Shown one piece after another: positions 1 to 15,100 of a DNA stretch of 64,000 nucleotides. Source of the DNA: Owenia fusiformis (taxonomy: Eukaryota; Annelida; Polychaeta; Sabellida; Oweniidae); NCBI GenBank assembly GCA_903813345.2, contig CAIIXF020000010.1, forward strand, positions 22,515,181-22,579,180. The letters are read 5' to 3'. Below the pieces are notes generated by a model. The model saw only the letters and a list, made by a program, of their open reading frames with translations. It did no database searches and was not told the origin of the DNA. The stretch's first letter is position 1; the number at the start of each line of letters is the position of its first letter. A program made the position numbers and the translations under genes.

Positions 1-196
1 GTATTACATGTACATGTATTATCACCTATGGTTGTTCAATATTGTACATGATAGACATTAAACATATTCATTGAAGCAGTTTATCATTTTGAGCTCATTA
101 AATATAACCACCAAATCTCAATTTATCATGCTAGAAATACATGTATATTGGCACCTTGAAATCTTTTACATTTTACTATTTGACCGATCTTTTCAG

Positions 197-3100
197 GTAA
201 GATCAGTAGTCTTGAGTCCCATCTTCTGAATGCACAGTCAGAAGCCAGCCATATACAGGATTCTCTTAGTCATGAAGTGACAGAGTTCAAGCGACACAGC
301 CGCAGTGAATCTGAGAAAGAGCGGCAGAACTTAGATCGTCGAGTTGCAGCATTAACAGTTGAGACGGAACGCTTAAGGTTTGAGGTGAATACATTTTGCA
401 TTGAACTATGATTAGAAGAAGTAGCAATACTTCAAGTATCAATTTTCTGCTTTCTCAGGCTTTTCAAGTTGAAAACATTAAGAGTGACAATTTTAAACAA
501 AAGATAAACTCTCTAGCTGCCATTAACTTCTCCATGGAAAGGGTGAAATTTGTGTAACATAACAGTACATAATATTGAAAAAAATTAATGTACATGTACA
601 TTGTACAATCAAAATTGAAAAAATGGATAAAATGAATATTTTTCATTTTTGAGGTCCGTGAAAAACTTGTCTGCATTTATTCTTGTGATTAAAATGATGC
701 TTATAGCATATTTATGCATTATAACCTCAAACTGCTACATATTATAATCTCTTCAGAAGTACCTGGCTAACTAGATAATCTGAGATTTGCATATAGATAA
801 TTAATGGATGATTTGCCTATGCAAACATATTGTGTATTGATTAGATTCTAATCATCATTTCAATAATTACGAAATTGAACTTGTATTTATGAATATTTGC
901 AGTATTTCATTTTAATACGGATTAAAATGTCAGTTTGACTCAATATGCAGTGTATGCTATCACTGAAAAATTGAAGAAGGAATATTTGTGCTATTCACGT
1001 TTGTATCTCATTGCATGGAATATTAAATTGAACAATCATTATATGGGAACAATAATGTAAACGAAGGTGTACACTAGTAAGAATGGCCTACATAGATGAG
1101 AGTACTGGAGACTATAGCCTGGGTCTCCTACTTAGGATAGCTAGAATCATCAAAGACTCCAGAGGAGAACAGGTCAATGTTAAATCTAGAATATTTAGTA
1201 GAAGCAGGGTATCAATTCAGAATTGATTGAGGCATGATCTATTGATCTACTAGTATAGTAGTTTTTATTAATAAAATATTAATGGTGTCCTAAGAAACCA
1301 TGGCTTATCAAGAACATGTAATATTGGCTGAAGTAAATTAAAGGAACATTAGGCTTCAGAGGCGATAAAATGGTTCAAAATATTTTTTCTGGCTCTTGAG
1401 TCGATTCCATGGTTTAAAACCTCTGATGATTCTATTTTTGAATTATGCATGAAGGTCCATTCAAAGTCGATGTTTGAACCTTTAAAAAGCCATGTTGAGA
1501 CTGAGGAATGAGTCGAGTAAATGGTGATCATGTTCTTTTTATGGACGGTGGAAGTCAAAATATTACTAATAGAAACCATAGTATTTTCAGAACATGAGAC
1601 AGCTAGAGATGGCTGAGAAGTCTGATAAACCCTGTAGTTTATTTGCTGCTTGAGTATTGGTATGCTTTTGAAATAACTGTATTTTGACATTTTTTGACAT
1701 TTCAGAACATGTCAGATAAGAGAGCGAAAGTCAATTACAGGGCAGCTAAAAAGATCACCAATAAACTCTGCAATGTCATGCAGTTTATTATGCCATATAT
1801 TTGTTTTGAAAAGTGTATTTTGACAAGATTTGATGTAATGTTTTCAGAGCACATCATTGGAGAGACAGCTAGAAGCAGCCAAAAAAGCAGCTGATACAGT
1901 CCGCAGTGTGTCTGATAAAGCCAGAGTGATTGATGTTTATAAAATTGAAGTAGAATCCCTCAAGGTATACCATTAGAGTTTTTTCCTGAGGGAGATAAAT
2001 ATCGTATATAAAACTACCCATTATGAGAAGTTATCATGGAGTTTGGTATATAGTCAAACTCACACATCTGTCAGCAATTCAGGCAATTATTTATATAATT
2101 AACAATATTTTTATTTCACTAAAAATAATCATTGGATTAATAATGTAAAATCCACTGACTTTTCAGGAGGAAATCAAGAAAGTGAAGCTGCTCCTCCAAC
2201 AATGTGAAGGTGATAGACAGATTGAGGTAGAACATAGGAAGGAGTCAGCACAGCAAGTCATCAAACTGGCAGAGATGAAGAACCTGCTACAGCAACAAGT
2301 GGAGATGAATGGCTCTCATATGGCAGCTGAGAAACAGGTATGATTAGTAATTATTAGAGATTCTCTCAAAGATTAAGCATAAAGGGCTACACATTTTTCT
2401 TTTTGTTTACTGCTAGATGACTCGCCCAGCTTTGTTAATGATTTTAGCTCTGATATTGTATTTGTATTAGAGTGCCACTGTTATAAATAGTGTATATCCA
2501 AATATATAAATCCAAGTAAATAAAATAAAGATACAGACCACCTAATAAACAAAGCCCTTTTATGTATGGTATTTAGGATGAAGTAGCACATTTGTAAGAT
2601 TTGCAAATTTAATCATGTACATTTACCAAATATTCAGCATCAATCCATTGTCTACTTTACTTTTGAAGCGCGATGTTAAGACTCACTGTGAAACTGAATT
2701 ATACTGAATTTTGTCATGTATGATATGTACTTAAAATGATTAATGGCAATAAAATCTCTTGATGAAAAAAAGCAAACTGAATTATACATTATATGCATTA
2801 TAGGATATTAGAGTAGTGGTTGTGTTAAGAATCTTATAGTTAAGAATGTAATGTTTATGTAAGAAAATGAATATTATTACAAACTTGTATTTAGGTTAGA
2901 TCTCTCGAGAAGAGACTTAAGATCACTGAGGAAAGACTACATCAAGAGAGAGCAGACAGGGCTGGAAAGTTATCACAACTAGAGGATAAACTCATCAATG
3001 AAAATGCTAGATTACAGGTTATTTAAAATTTCTTAAAATGTTGATTTGGAAATATGTTTCAGATTGTATCCAAGGTTATTTATTATTTGTATACCTTAAA

Positions 3101-6100
3101 TTATAATTCCATATCACTGTTTCATATAACAAAGTAATTCTCAAAGATTCTCTCCAGGCTACCAATAAATATCTTCTTGTTAAATATATACATTAGCCTA
3201 TGTTATGTAAGACTAATTAAGAATAATTTCTAGGTTATGTTTATCTATTTATTTAATATATACAATTGAATATAGACAATTATTGTATCATTATTGTAGT
3301 ATGCTCATTGTAGGTATAAATAATCTGAAATAATTGATGTACAGTGTATAACTTCTGACCCTTTATTTAAGATTATGATATTTTTACTGTAAATGGTTAA
3401 AATAAGATCTTAGTAGTCTATTATAGTCTCGGTTATTGTTAGTTCAAATTAGTATCTCTTTATGATGACTTATTCATTTGTGAACTTAATTTCAAATTTC
3501 AGGTTGCTGAAAAAGAATCTAAAAGACAATTATTAAGAGAAAAAGATAGGACTAAAAATTTAGAACATAAAATCAAACATTTAAAGGATGAATGTGATAG
3601 GTTAATGGAAGAGGTTCCAGATCGCAGATCACCAGGGTTACTTAGCATATACGGGTCAGCAGAAAATGGTTATAAAGGTCGCTGGTCATCAATAGTCCAT
3701 GACAACAGAAAGGTACAGCGGTGACATCTTTTTATGATGTTATGATTTAATTTTGTTAATTTTTGTTCTTCGGTTCTTATGATTAGAGATGATTAGTCTT
3801 GTATCAAGAAACAATTTCCACCCTCCCCCATTTCCCTTCCCTCATAGGCTTCTATAGTTATTTAAGAAAGTGAGGTTTTGATGCAAGACTCAAAAGATGG
3901 TCTCTGTGTTATGAGAACTGAAGTTTATGTTGGCATGAGTAAATGTTCATACAAGTATTAAGTAATAAGCATAGCATGTTTTACAAGGCTTATGTTTTAC
4001 AAATTACAAGTGTTATGTTTTATATTCGTTAAAAGTTTGAATAAGTTCAGCTTTTCAGTCAAATGCACAGTCTCTTGTTTGTTGTCCTCAAGTGAGGAGA
4101 CCCCTTCATTCATTCAGGGCCAGTTACCTTTACATTGGACATATTTCTTGGGGCTGTGCACAAGACTTGTCACCTGTTTTATACATTGCTTTGTTATTGT
4201 TCAGTATTAAAAGTAAGAGGTGGGTTAGGGCATATGACCCATGGCTTGGGCTACCCGTACCATAGTTGTTACCTGGCTGGCCTGACTCAGATAGGTCACA
4301 TCAAATAGGTCAGTCTACTCAATTTTCCTCGGGATCTGGGATGAATGTTCAGGATAATTTATCCTGAATTTAACTGTTGATCCAAAGAATCTGGAATGAC
4401 ATGGTCCAGATTGACTTGATAACCCACCTCTTTTGAATGTTGTCTTCATATATTTAAGCATGCTTTATTTCATCACTTGCCTCTAGGTTTCTGAGCAATA
4501 TGAAATGATTAAGGATACTCTACAAAGAGATGAAGGCATTAAACCATCCAAGGAACAAGACATTGTTGTGTGTATGTGGGTACGCAAACAGCAGGCTGTT
4601 AAGGCACTCACAGAGGTGGAGAACCAACTTAAAGAGTTAGGGATTGAACGCAATATTAAAGATAATTTAAAGGTGATTTGGATAACATGTGATATACTGT
4701 ACCCGTGTCTTCTCAAGACATGCAGTACTATCTGTATAATAATGTCTACAAAACAGTAGATTTGTATTGTATGCAGTTCATATATATACATGCATGTATA
4801 CAAAAAAACATACATACGGTACATTAACATATTGTTAATACATAGTTAGGCCTATAAGTGTAAGCATGAAGAACGATATTAATTTTAGGACATGATTGTT
4901 AACATATTCTATATTAAGCTATGTTGATTTAATATTGTTAAATAATATGAATGATCATGTAAAGTACATTTTAAAACTTATAATCTTTCACATTTCTTAT
5001 TCTTTTATATAATGTAATGTTATTGATGACTAGTACTTTTGTTAGATTACAAGATATAACATAACTATCTAGATTGTAATATTAAGCATACTGTACTCTC
5101 TATTAGATACAAAATACTAAGCATACCATAATTAGATTTAGACGTTAGATGAAACTAGATAAGTTCATTTTCATATTTAGAAACTAGGGACAGACAAAGC
5201 CAGTATGGAAAGTAGGCTAGCTCAATTACAGGAGGCATTAGATGACAATACACAAGCAAAAGTGGAATTAGAAAAAACATATAGCAGGTAGGAACTCTCC
5301 CTTTTCCCCTCCCTTTATCTTGTGACTTTTGAAATTCTTTATGGCGAATGTTTTCTTTTGAAGTCAAAATTACAAAGCAAGCACTAATATCAGAGCAGCA
5401 TATATACTTTTACAAAACATTTGATCTAATTAAGATATTTCACTTATCATTACAGTAAAACCTGGATATCCAAACATCTCTAATCTGAACACCTTAATGT
5501 GATCACTTTTTGGTCCCTTTTTGAAATTTGAACACCTGCATTGTTTATGTTTGAAACTGATTACGAGTTGATGTTTTTGATTCATAGTAAAATAGGCGGT
5601 ATTATAGAAGAGAAGCACCAACTATCTGCAATGGTGAAAAACTTAGAGGATAAATTAAGAGGCCTTCAGGTGGAGAATGACTCACTGAAACACTCTGTGG
5701 TGAGTGGCTCTGGTAGGAGCACCCCAAAGGGAGTCAACAGTTCTGGACATTATGAAGGTATGGTTCATGGGGGAAATGGTTTAAGAAGTGGCCAAATTCT
5801 TTCTACTCTGATTTGTAATTGGGGGTTCAAATGAGGTTACAAAGGATAGATGACGAACTCTCTGTTCAAACAGCGTTCATTGACAATATCATAAAATTAA
5901 TTTTAATTCAGACATTTTTGAATCTTCAATTTCTTTGATATTTAATCAGATGTCTCCATTTTTAGATATTAAAGTAGGGTAGAATAGTTTAAATTGATGT
6001 TTTATTTTGAAAGACTGCTATCAATATTTTATAGTGTCTATCCCTTACTTCATTGAATATGCTTTCAGTTCAAATAGAAAAATTAACAAATGACAACCGG

Positions 6101-9100
6101 ACATTAACAGCAGACCTCCACCAACAAATACGCAATATAAAACTTCTAGAGGGTGAACTTGAAACTGTCAAGAGCCAGTTGGCTGCCAAACATCAGTCTC
6201 TAGAGGAAGCCCTTGATGAACTAGATAAAGCAACTAACAGGAGACTGACAGATGATGATGTTAATGATCAGCGTCAGATCAGAATTGATCACCTTACTGC
6301 TGAGGTAAATCAATTAATTACACAGCTTTCTTCATGTTAGAAACTTGTAGCAGGGTATTTATGTTGTGCAATAACACTTTTGAGTTGTACCACCCACTGA
6401 ATAAGCCTCTCAGGTCAGAACAAAAATTCCACATTTTGGTTTGGTTCCGGAACAAGAAAGTCTCATCTTTTGCACAGCTTTTGGCCCTCAAATCACTGCA
6501 AAACACCATTATTCTCTTATTTTTTTGCCCCGAAAGAAGTTCATTTTTCACTCATTCTCATTGAAGAGCTTTTCACTTCCTGATAGACCTAGTCAATCAA
6601 TTTACTGTAATTCAGGTTTAAAAGTACCTGTAATATAATACAGGCAATCACTCTGTTCCGAATCATTCTGAATTTGTTCCGTTCTGAAGCAAAATGTTCC
6701 AAATTGTTAAACTTTTGTAATTGCAACCAGGTGGTGATATCTTAGTATTTTCAGATATTCATTTTGACATTTTGTCATGTTGACTCTTTGTTATACATGT
6801 ACCCTATACTGCAATTTATTTCAAATATAGTGCCAAGGACTAAGAGCTGAGGCAAAACTCTGGCAGGACAAATGTAGCAATGCAAAACTGGAGCAATCTC
6901 AACTTGAAGAAAGACTGGAAATCCTTACTACAAAAATTCGCTCATATGAGGAGAAAATACGCAAAGAATCTTCATCATTTGGAAGCTTTGAATCTCAAGT
7001 AGGTGTAAAATGTAATTACATATGGAAATGGAAATAAATATCTGGTGAATGCATAGTCACTGTAAATTCAGTGTACATTTTGTAGTGATCCTTCGGTGTT
7101 CATGTATATATAAGGTATGACTCCACCATTGTTTTGCCGTTTTACTACATGCCACAATCAACCTCACTGCCAGCATATCAAACCAGGCCCATTTTCCATC
7201 AAACTTGGCCCAACTACTATCAGGTGGACGTCCTTCAAAAATCAAGTTGGCATGGTTACCAAAGCCTAATAGTTGCCATAGCAACCGTAGAAATGGGGTA
7301 AAAAATGAGAGCAAAAAAGCACCCAAACCCACCATATTGGCACTAATTTATAAAATATTTCTAGACATACAAATTTTCTTAAACTTTGATATCATTTAGG
7401 ACACTTCTAAACGACAAAAATATCAAAAATTGGGGGTAGGTTTACCACTTCGATTTTTTTCTAGACTTGGTCAAAGTAAAACTACGAAAAAAGCACTCAT
7501 TTTCACTTATGAATCACCTATTATCGCCCAAATGGCTATATTTTTTCAAGGTCAAGGTCGCCATGTTAAAAGTAGAATTACGGAGATAAATCTGCTCTTC
7601 AGACAATGTTTGATGGCTTTTCTTCACCACGGAACAAAGATCTTTGCGCTGGTATGCCCATTTCCATGAGATAATATACGTGAAAGAGGAACTATGTCTT
7701 TAAATGTCATGAAAACTTTATGCCAACGCGTGAAAAGTCCATTTCGCACTACTTTTGGTGTAATAATTCCATAATGGAGACATGTTTTCTTATTCAGCAC
7801 TAGTGCAACTGTTTTTAGGTAATTGAGACATTTCTGATAAAAATGGTATCCAGAAACATGATATTTTGAATAAAACGGGGCCAAAAAACGACCCCTGAAG
7901 ATGCCTGGATTATTTGAGATTTTGGTGTTTTTCACTGGCCTGAAAAATGGATGGGGTAGGGGTGTGACACACCTTTTGGGCTTATTCAAGTTAGCATTTT
8001 AATCAAATGAACGGTCACATGTTTGGTACCATCTTAAAGCTTGTCACGTCCGCTTCAATTTGGTACCTATATCATGAGGTCAGACGCTATATTGTGACGT
8101 CACGATGGTACCAAACGATTATAAAGTGAAAATTAAGCATCAAAATGCGGCAAAATAATGGTATGACTCCACCATTGTTTTGCCGTTTTACTACATGCCA
8201 CAATCAACCTCACTGCCAGCATATCAAACCAGGCCCATTTTCCATCAAACTTGGCCCAACTACTATCAGGGGGACGTCCTTCAAAAATCAAGTTGGCATG
8301 GTTACCAAAGCCTAATAGTTGCCATAGCAACCGTAGAAATGGGGTAAAAAATGAGAGCAAAAAAGCACCCAAACCCACCATATTGGCACTAATTTATAAA
8401 ATATTTCTAGACATACAAATTTTCTTAAACTTTGATATCATTTAGGACACTTCTAAACGACAAAAATATCAAAAATTGGGGGTAGGTTTACCACTTCGAT
8501 TTTTTTCTAGGCTTGGTCAAAGTAAAACTACGAAAAAAGCACTCATTTTCACTTATGAATCACCTATTATCGCCCAAATGGCTATATTTTTTCAAGGTCA
8601 AGGTCGCCATGTTAAAAGTAGAATTACGGAGATAAATCTGCTCTTCAGACAATGTTTGATGGCTTTTCTTCACCACGGAACAAAGATCTTTGCGCTGGTA
8701 TGCCCATTTCCATGAGATAATATACGTGAAAGAGGAACTATGTCTTTAAATGTCATGAAAACTTTATGCCAACGCGTGAAAAGTCCATTTCGCACTACTT
8801 TTGGTGTAATAATTCCATAAGATCATGGATTGAATGAGTACTCTTTCTTGGTGTGCTGAATACTCTTTGATATATTATAAAGCTTTATCTATTTACCCTG
8901 GCCTTAAAGGCTGTTCAATGATGGCCTATAGTCTGGGCAACATTTAACTTTTCGCCTTATCCATGCAGAAACTGGAGTTGGAGAATGAGGTACATGAAAA
9001 GGAGATCCATATCTCCAAGGTAACAGCTCAATACAAGGAAACTGAGGATGAGTTGCAACGTGCTAAACATAAACTGCTTCTTGAACAGGAGGCCAGTGCT

Positions 9101-12100
9101 CAACTTGCAGAGGAGGTACTGTACACATAATGTTTCTTATATAGCCTATATCTCACATTCTCAAAAGTAGAGATGAGTAGAGTTTTGATTTATGTAATGT
9201 ATGTATGTATATATTTATTGCCCTTTATATAAAGGAGATACATGTATACAAATTATGTAAATGTTAAATTGAAAATAATCACTATTTACAAACAAACAAT
9301 ATTGCTGTTTTTGACTGACGACGACGCCTAGCTACCGCGTAGACGCACGTCGCCAACCAAAATTGGCCTAGCACCTAATTGTAACGCAATTATAAAAAAA
9401 TGACTATATTTTACAAACATTCATTGTTTTGTTGTTGTTTTTTATACTGACGACGACGCCTAGCTACCGCGTAGACGCACGCCGTAGGCCTAGATAGACC
9501 TGTTACCTAACACTCTTGAGATTAATAAAAAATGACATTATGGATCTGCATTTTCTATAAAATTAAAAGGAAGACATACATGCATCTGAACGGCTGCAAT
9601 TTGTTGTTGCTTTTTTGTACTGACGACGACGCCTAGCTACCGCGTAGACGCACGCCGTAGGCCTAGATAGACCTGTTACCTAACACTCTTGAGATTAATA
9701 AATAATGACATTATGGATCTGCATTTTCTATAAAGATAAAAAGGAAGACATAGCATATAATATATATAATGTATTATTTCACATGATGAATTGACATGAT
9801 TTTCAAAAACATCGTGTTTAAAATTTTAAATTTTTCATATGAATTACTTGACGAAATGCAGCTAAACGTTTAAGATCAAAATCTCATTCTAAATAGGAAA
9901 AGTCACTCCTCAACATTTTTGTTATGTATATGAATATCTTGAATAATTTGAATTAATAATTCTACACTTTAGCCTTGTAAATATTTGAATAGTCCTTTTA
10001 CTTTAACATTCTGTCTGTCCAGATGGAGAATCTGCAAACAGATTTACGTCAAGGTGCTAGGGTTGTTGAGAGACTTCAGGGGACAGAACAGACATATAAA
10101 ACTGAGATAATGTCACTTAAGGAAAATCTAGATGCAGCCAATAGAGATCTTACTCAGCGAACTTCTGAGGTATGAAAAATTTCACAAAAATGAAATAGAA
10201 GCCTCTTAATCTTTTGAACTACCAATCATTACAGATTTTGATCTCGAGTATGTGAGTTCAGTTAAACAAAATCTTCAACTTAAGTTTCATACTACTTTTG
10301 AAATGTTAACTCCTTTCTGTATTTTTATATCTCTCAGTTTAACATTATTCAAGTTTGGCAAGTTTTACATTATGGTGCAACAGTATTCATAAAGTATTAA
10401 TATTTTTAGAGCAAACCCTGGAACATGATTATACAACTTTTGCAAGTTTTAAGTTTTATATCATGGTGTACCATTATCATATTGTTGTGACAATGAAATG
10501 TAAGCAAAACAATTTTTATTTCATGAAACATCTACTCCATATATATTTTAGATTCAATTGCTCAACATAGAACTTAACAGACACAAAGAACTAGTCACAA
10601 AATATCAACACGATCTGGATCAAAAAGAGTCCATGATTCAGAAACAACGTCAGGAATTACTTTCTGAAGGGCGGAGGAGTACAGAGGCGTACAGCGACCA
10701 CAGAGTGCGCCAGGAACATTTGGGAGAATTGGAGAGAAAAATACAAGCCTTAGAGGCTGATAAGTCAACCCTACAGCATGAGCTTAGTGTAGGGATAAGA
10801 TCTGTATTTGTTAAATACATCAATATAAATTAATGCATATTATATAGTTGTAGTTTAATTTAACAAATGATATCTGCAAAGTTATATCATAGTTACAATA
10901 TTTATAAAACAATATATAAAACAAACATTAAATATATTTATATTACTATAGATACAATTTAAATGATGGAGGTAACTTAATAAATGTCTACAGTGGCTAA
11001 ACACAGTGATCTCCCCAGCATTAAAGCAAGTGGGCACAGCACCCAACTGAGATTTTGAAAATAGGCTTACACCCACCTGAAAATCAATTTGCACCCGCTT
11101 AAAAATGAGAAAGATAACAAAAAATTGGCATGTTTTGACCAATTTTGGTCTGAATTGTGAAAAATCCTGAGGAGATCACTGAAACGTATTAAATAAGGAG
11201 CCTGATGGTGAAGCATTTCAGAAACAATGGTACTAGCAAGTATTTAGAAATCTAGATAATACTACGAGATAATACATACTAGATAATTCATTCAAATAAA
11301 AAACTTTTTTTCAGGCAGTATGTACTTTTCGGCCTTCTTTTACTCAGCCTAAATAGTTATATGTCCATGAAGTACATGTATATTTGTATTAATTTGCCTT
11401 CAGAAAACCAACCCAAATATTGAGCGTGTTGTGCGGGAGAATGCAGAGTTGATGGGCCAGATGAGGGAACTGAAGCAGCACCTGGTTGGGGAACAGGCAA
11501 ATATCTGTCAACTTAACAAAGATAAAGATGACATACATCAGAAGCTGCAGGTAGGTTACTGATGAGTAAATTCAAGTATTGTACAGTACTGCAATACCCA
11601 AGTGTCATGATGGGGGATCAGGTAATATAAATGCATTGTATGGGGATGTCTAAACACACTGATATTTTACCTCTAAATGCGTTAATATTTTGAGCTATAA
11701 ATGCTTTAATATTTTGAGCTCTAAATGCTTTAATATCTTACCTGTAAATGCATTTATATTTTGAGCTCTAAATGCTTTAATATTTTACCTCTAAATGCAT
11801 TAATATTTTGACCTCTAAATGCTATTATATTTTCATCTCTAAAAATGCTTTAATATTATGATCTCTAAATGCATTGATACTTGAACTCTAAATCAATATT
11901 ATGATCTCCGAAATGTACCTTTATTATATGCAAGTTTTATCTTCATATCCAGATGGCGATAGAGGAAAGAGAAAGTTACAAGCGAGAGAAAGAGATTTTA
12001 GAGGTTGACCTTGCTAAGAGGCAGGCTACAATGGGAGAGACACTTTGCAAGCTGGAACTAGACTCTAAAAAGGCTCGTGTAGACTATGAAGCCAACTATA

Positions 12101-15100
12101 AAAATCTCAGTGCAGATGGTAAAAGGGTAGGTCATGTTTGATCATGTATTGACTTGACTTTTAGTCTTGAAATCAACTTTATTCCTTCAAATTATTTTTA
12201 AAGTGTTTCTCTGTAAGAAATTCCATTGGAAACTTTTGCTATACAATCTAGTGATGATTGATTTTCTACATTCAATGTGGTCAGATATACCTCCTGAAAT
12301 CCAATCAACAGGAACATCCATGGTGTTGCAAATTCTTCTTGCAGCTTGCTAGTGAATTGGAAACGACCAAGAGGCTTCTCGAGGCCAAGGAACGGGAAAT
12401 TGACTTTCTCAATGATACAATTGGTCGACAGAAACAAGAAAGTGAATCTCTAAATCGTAAGATCGAGCTTCTTCATGACGAGAATGCCCAGAATAGGAAT
12501 GATCTGGAGAAAATCACCAATGATCTTACAACAAAGGTAATTTTTAACATTATGTCAATTGTTGTAATCATTATTAGTGTATTGAATTATTTACCAGTGA
12601 AATGTCTCCATAACTGGTCCAGATGGAAGAACGAAGAGCAATGGACATACAATATAATACAATGCAGGAACTAGGAGATCGATTCTCATGATCTTTTTTA
12701 TCAAGTAGAAACTTTTTTTATGTGATCATAAGTAATTAATATAATTGAAAGGAATAATAATTATTATTATAAGGTATATGTTATTGTAGGTGTAGATATA
12801 ATTATACAAGCTCCAAAGCCCTTAATTTAAAAATTAGTATTGTAATATTTACATGTATCTACTATTTATACTATTTAAGATGAAAGAATTAGGATCTGCG
12901 AAAGATGTAAACCAGCAGTTGATCAGAGAGAGGAGTGAGCTACAATTTGTTAAGTCTCAACTTGAGTCAGAAGTCAACAAGGAGAAGAATGAACTCAACA
13001 AATCGAGAGATGAATATGACTCAACACATAGAAAAGTAGGATAAGTTCATAATAGGGTTGTCCCTGGGCTCTCTCTCTCCCTTCCCTCCTATCTTCCTCC
13101 CTCTCTATCTCTCAAGTCCATGAAGTCCATGAGTAATCTGTGTTCATCCTAAATATCTGATTCTGCTCAAATGTATTTATCCCCATTCATAACATCTGTA
13201 TTTTTCTATTTTCATAACCTATGACAGGCATTATTCACCTTTCCACAAAGTAAAGAAAATCGATAATTTCCGGCGCGCTGATTGGTTGTATGCAAATGAG
13301 TCAAATCAATGACGTCAATGATGGAAAGTTTTGAAGAATTAGTACAACCAGCATAGGAATATTTTGAATTAACTGCTATAACAAGGATTCTATTTGCCCA
13401 ACGTACTAATTATTTTTAAGCAAATATGAAATATGGACGGGGAACTTTCTTTCCGAATCTTATGTAATTTAATTTAATCATTTTTTGACAGAACTATTGT
13501 TTATTAAGACTTCTCAGATCAGCCTCACATACCCGGGCTCACGTGTCTCGTGCGATTGTAAACAAAAATGTAAATTGTGAAGTTAAAAATTAAACATCGG
13601 CTAAATTATCTGATAGTGGTCATACACTATCCTGTTAAATGGTTATTATGTCGTAGTAAGAAGTTCCATCAGAAATTCACCATGAGTGACATTCGCGCAA
13701 AGCGTTACCTTTTGGTATTTATTCGCCATTAGCGATGTCAATAATGATCAGCAATGTCAACATATCAATAAACATTATATGATATACGCTCTTTCTCTGA
13801 AATCTTCCCAGTCATCGTTATTCAAAACCGATCATCACATAACTGATTTATCCAATGACAAGTGAGGTTTCACAAGTGAAATCAGGACACCCATATACAT
13901 GTTTGATTTCTATTAAGCGTTCTCATTCTCATTATTTTCGAGAAATCCATCATCATTTTGGTTAAGAAAAAATCTGCTGGATCTATTTTGACAGTTCTGC
14001 TTTAGCAAGATATTGACTGTTGACAAATTGACTGTTTCTACACTGAATAAAAAAACATTTTCCCGGGGATATATTATACGTATATTGGGAATATTTGAGA
14101 GAACAGGAAAATCCGCCCACGGCCAAGAAAACAAAACTGGACATGAATATTCTAAAATATTTCCACGATTGAACAATGTGAACCAGATGACCAAGATTGG
14201 TATGAGATAAACATACTATTCTATAGTCGGTTCAGGATATTGGGATTATCCCTTGGCCAATATAATATATTTTCCCTCGGGAGCTTCGGCCCTCGGGCAG
14301 AATTATAATTGCCTCGGGATAATCCCAATATCCTGAACCTCCTGTACGATAATCTCTATCTAATGTCACGCTCCTCTAAGATATCATTTCTATATCCCAA
14401 TGTTTTCGTGATATGACTTGCAGAAATAAATAGGAAGTAATCGTTTAGTTGATTGAATTATGGAAGTAGTGAAGTCAATGATTTAATGAATAAGAGCAAA
14501 TGTTTTTAATTTGAACAGGTCATTCATCAAATGACACTGAAGATTAACTTAAAATAGATTGTCTATCTATATATTTTTATGCATAAGAGACATGTTATAA
14601 TGTTGGTGAACTAATGATTATGATAAAATCACCTGTTCACATCCAGTTCCTATCATGATTGAAAACTGACCGGGAGTAATTCTCTTCAAATTATTTACTC
14701 ATTATGAACAGAAATTTAATATTTAAATCGCTTAGAAGGCGTAAATAAATGTCAATTTGACGTTCAATAAAAATCTGTCAATAATTTACTGATTACTTGC
14801 ACATTTGAAGAGGTAAAACTTACAGCAATCAACCGAGGATTTACATGTTAACTCAATTGCATTTGTTTTTCGCGGGAAAAACTTTCAGTCATTGACGTCA
14901 CAGATTTTTAAGCAGCTCATTATAATATTCATGAGCTGACTTTGTGGAAAGGTGAATAGTAGTGCCACTATGATTATTAGAGTCAACATGTTCTGAATAA
15001 TATGTTCAGTATTTAATTTAATTAAGTTATACACTCTATAATAATTATCATGATGTTAGTATTGGATACTAAGCTATTATTTTTGGTACTTTTATGAAAA

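Noticed and set aside
5697-5702. Alternative donor GTG/GTGAGT ending exon 8 earlier
   Set aside because: It would leave phase 0, but exon 9 needs one leading base; the donor after 5757 fits.
7057-8715. Matching open frames of 64-92 residues on both strands
   Set aside because: They occur twice only because the DNA is a direct repeat; no domain or splice context supports a protein.
13913-14194. 93-residue minus-strand frame similar to one at 47601-48014
   Set aside because: The shared peptide reflects the family A DNA repeat; the two frames diverge outside it.
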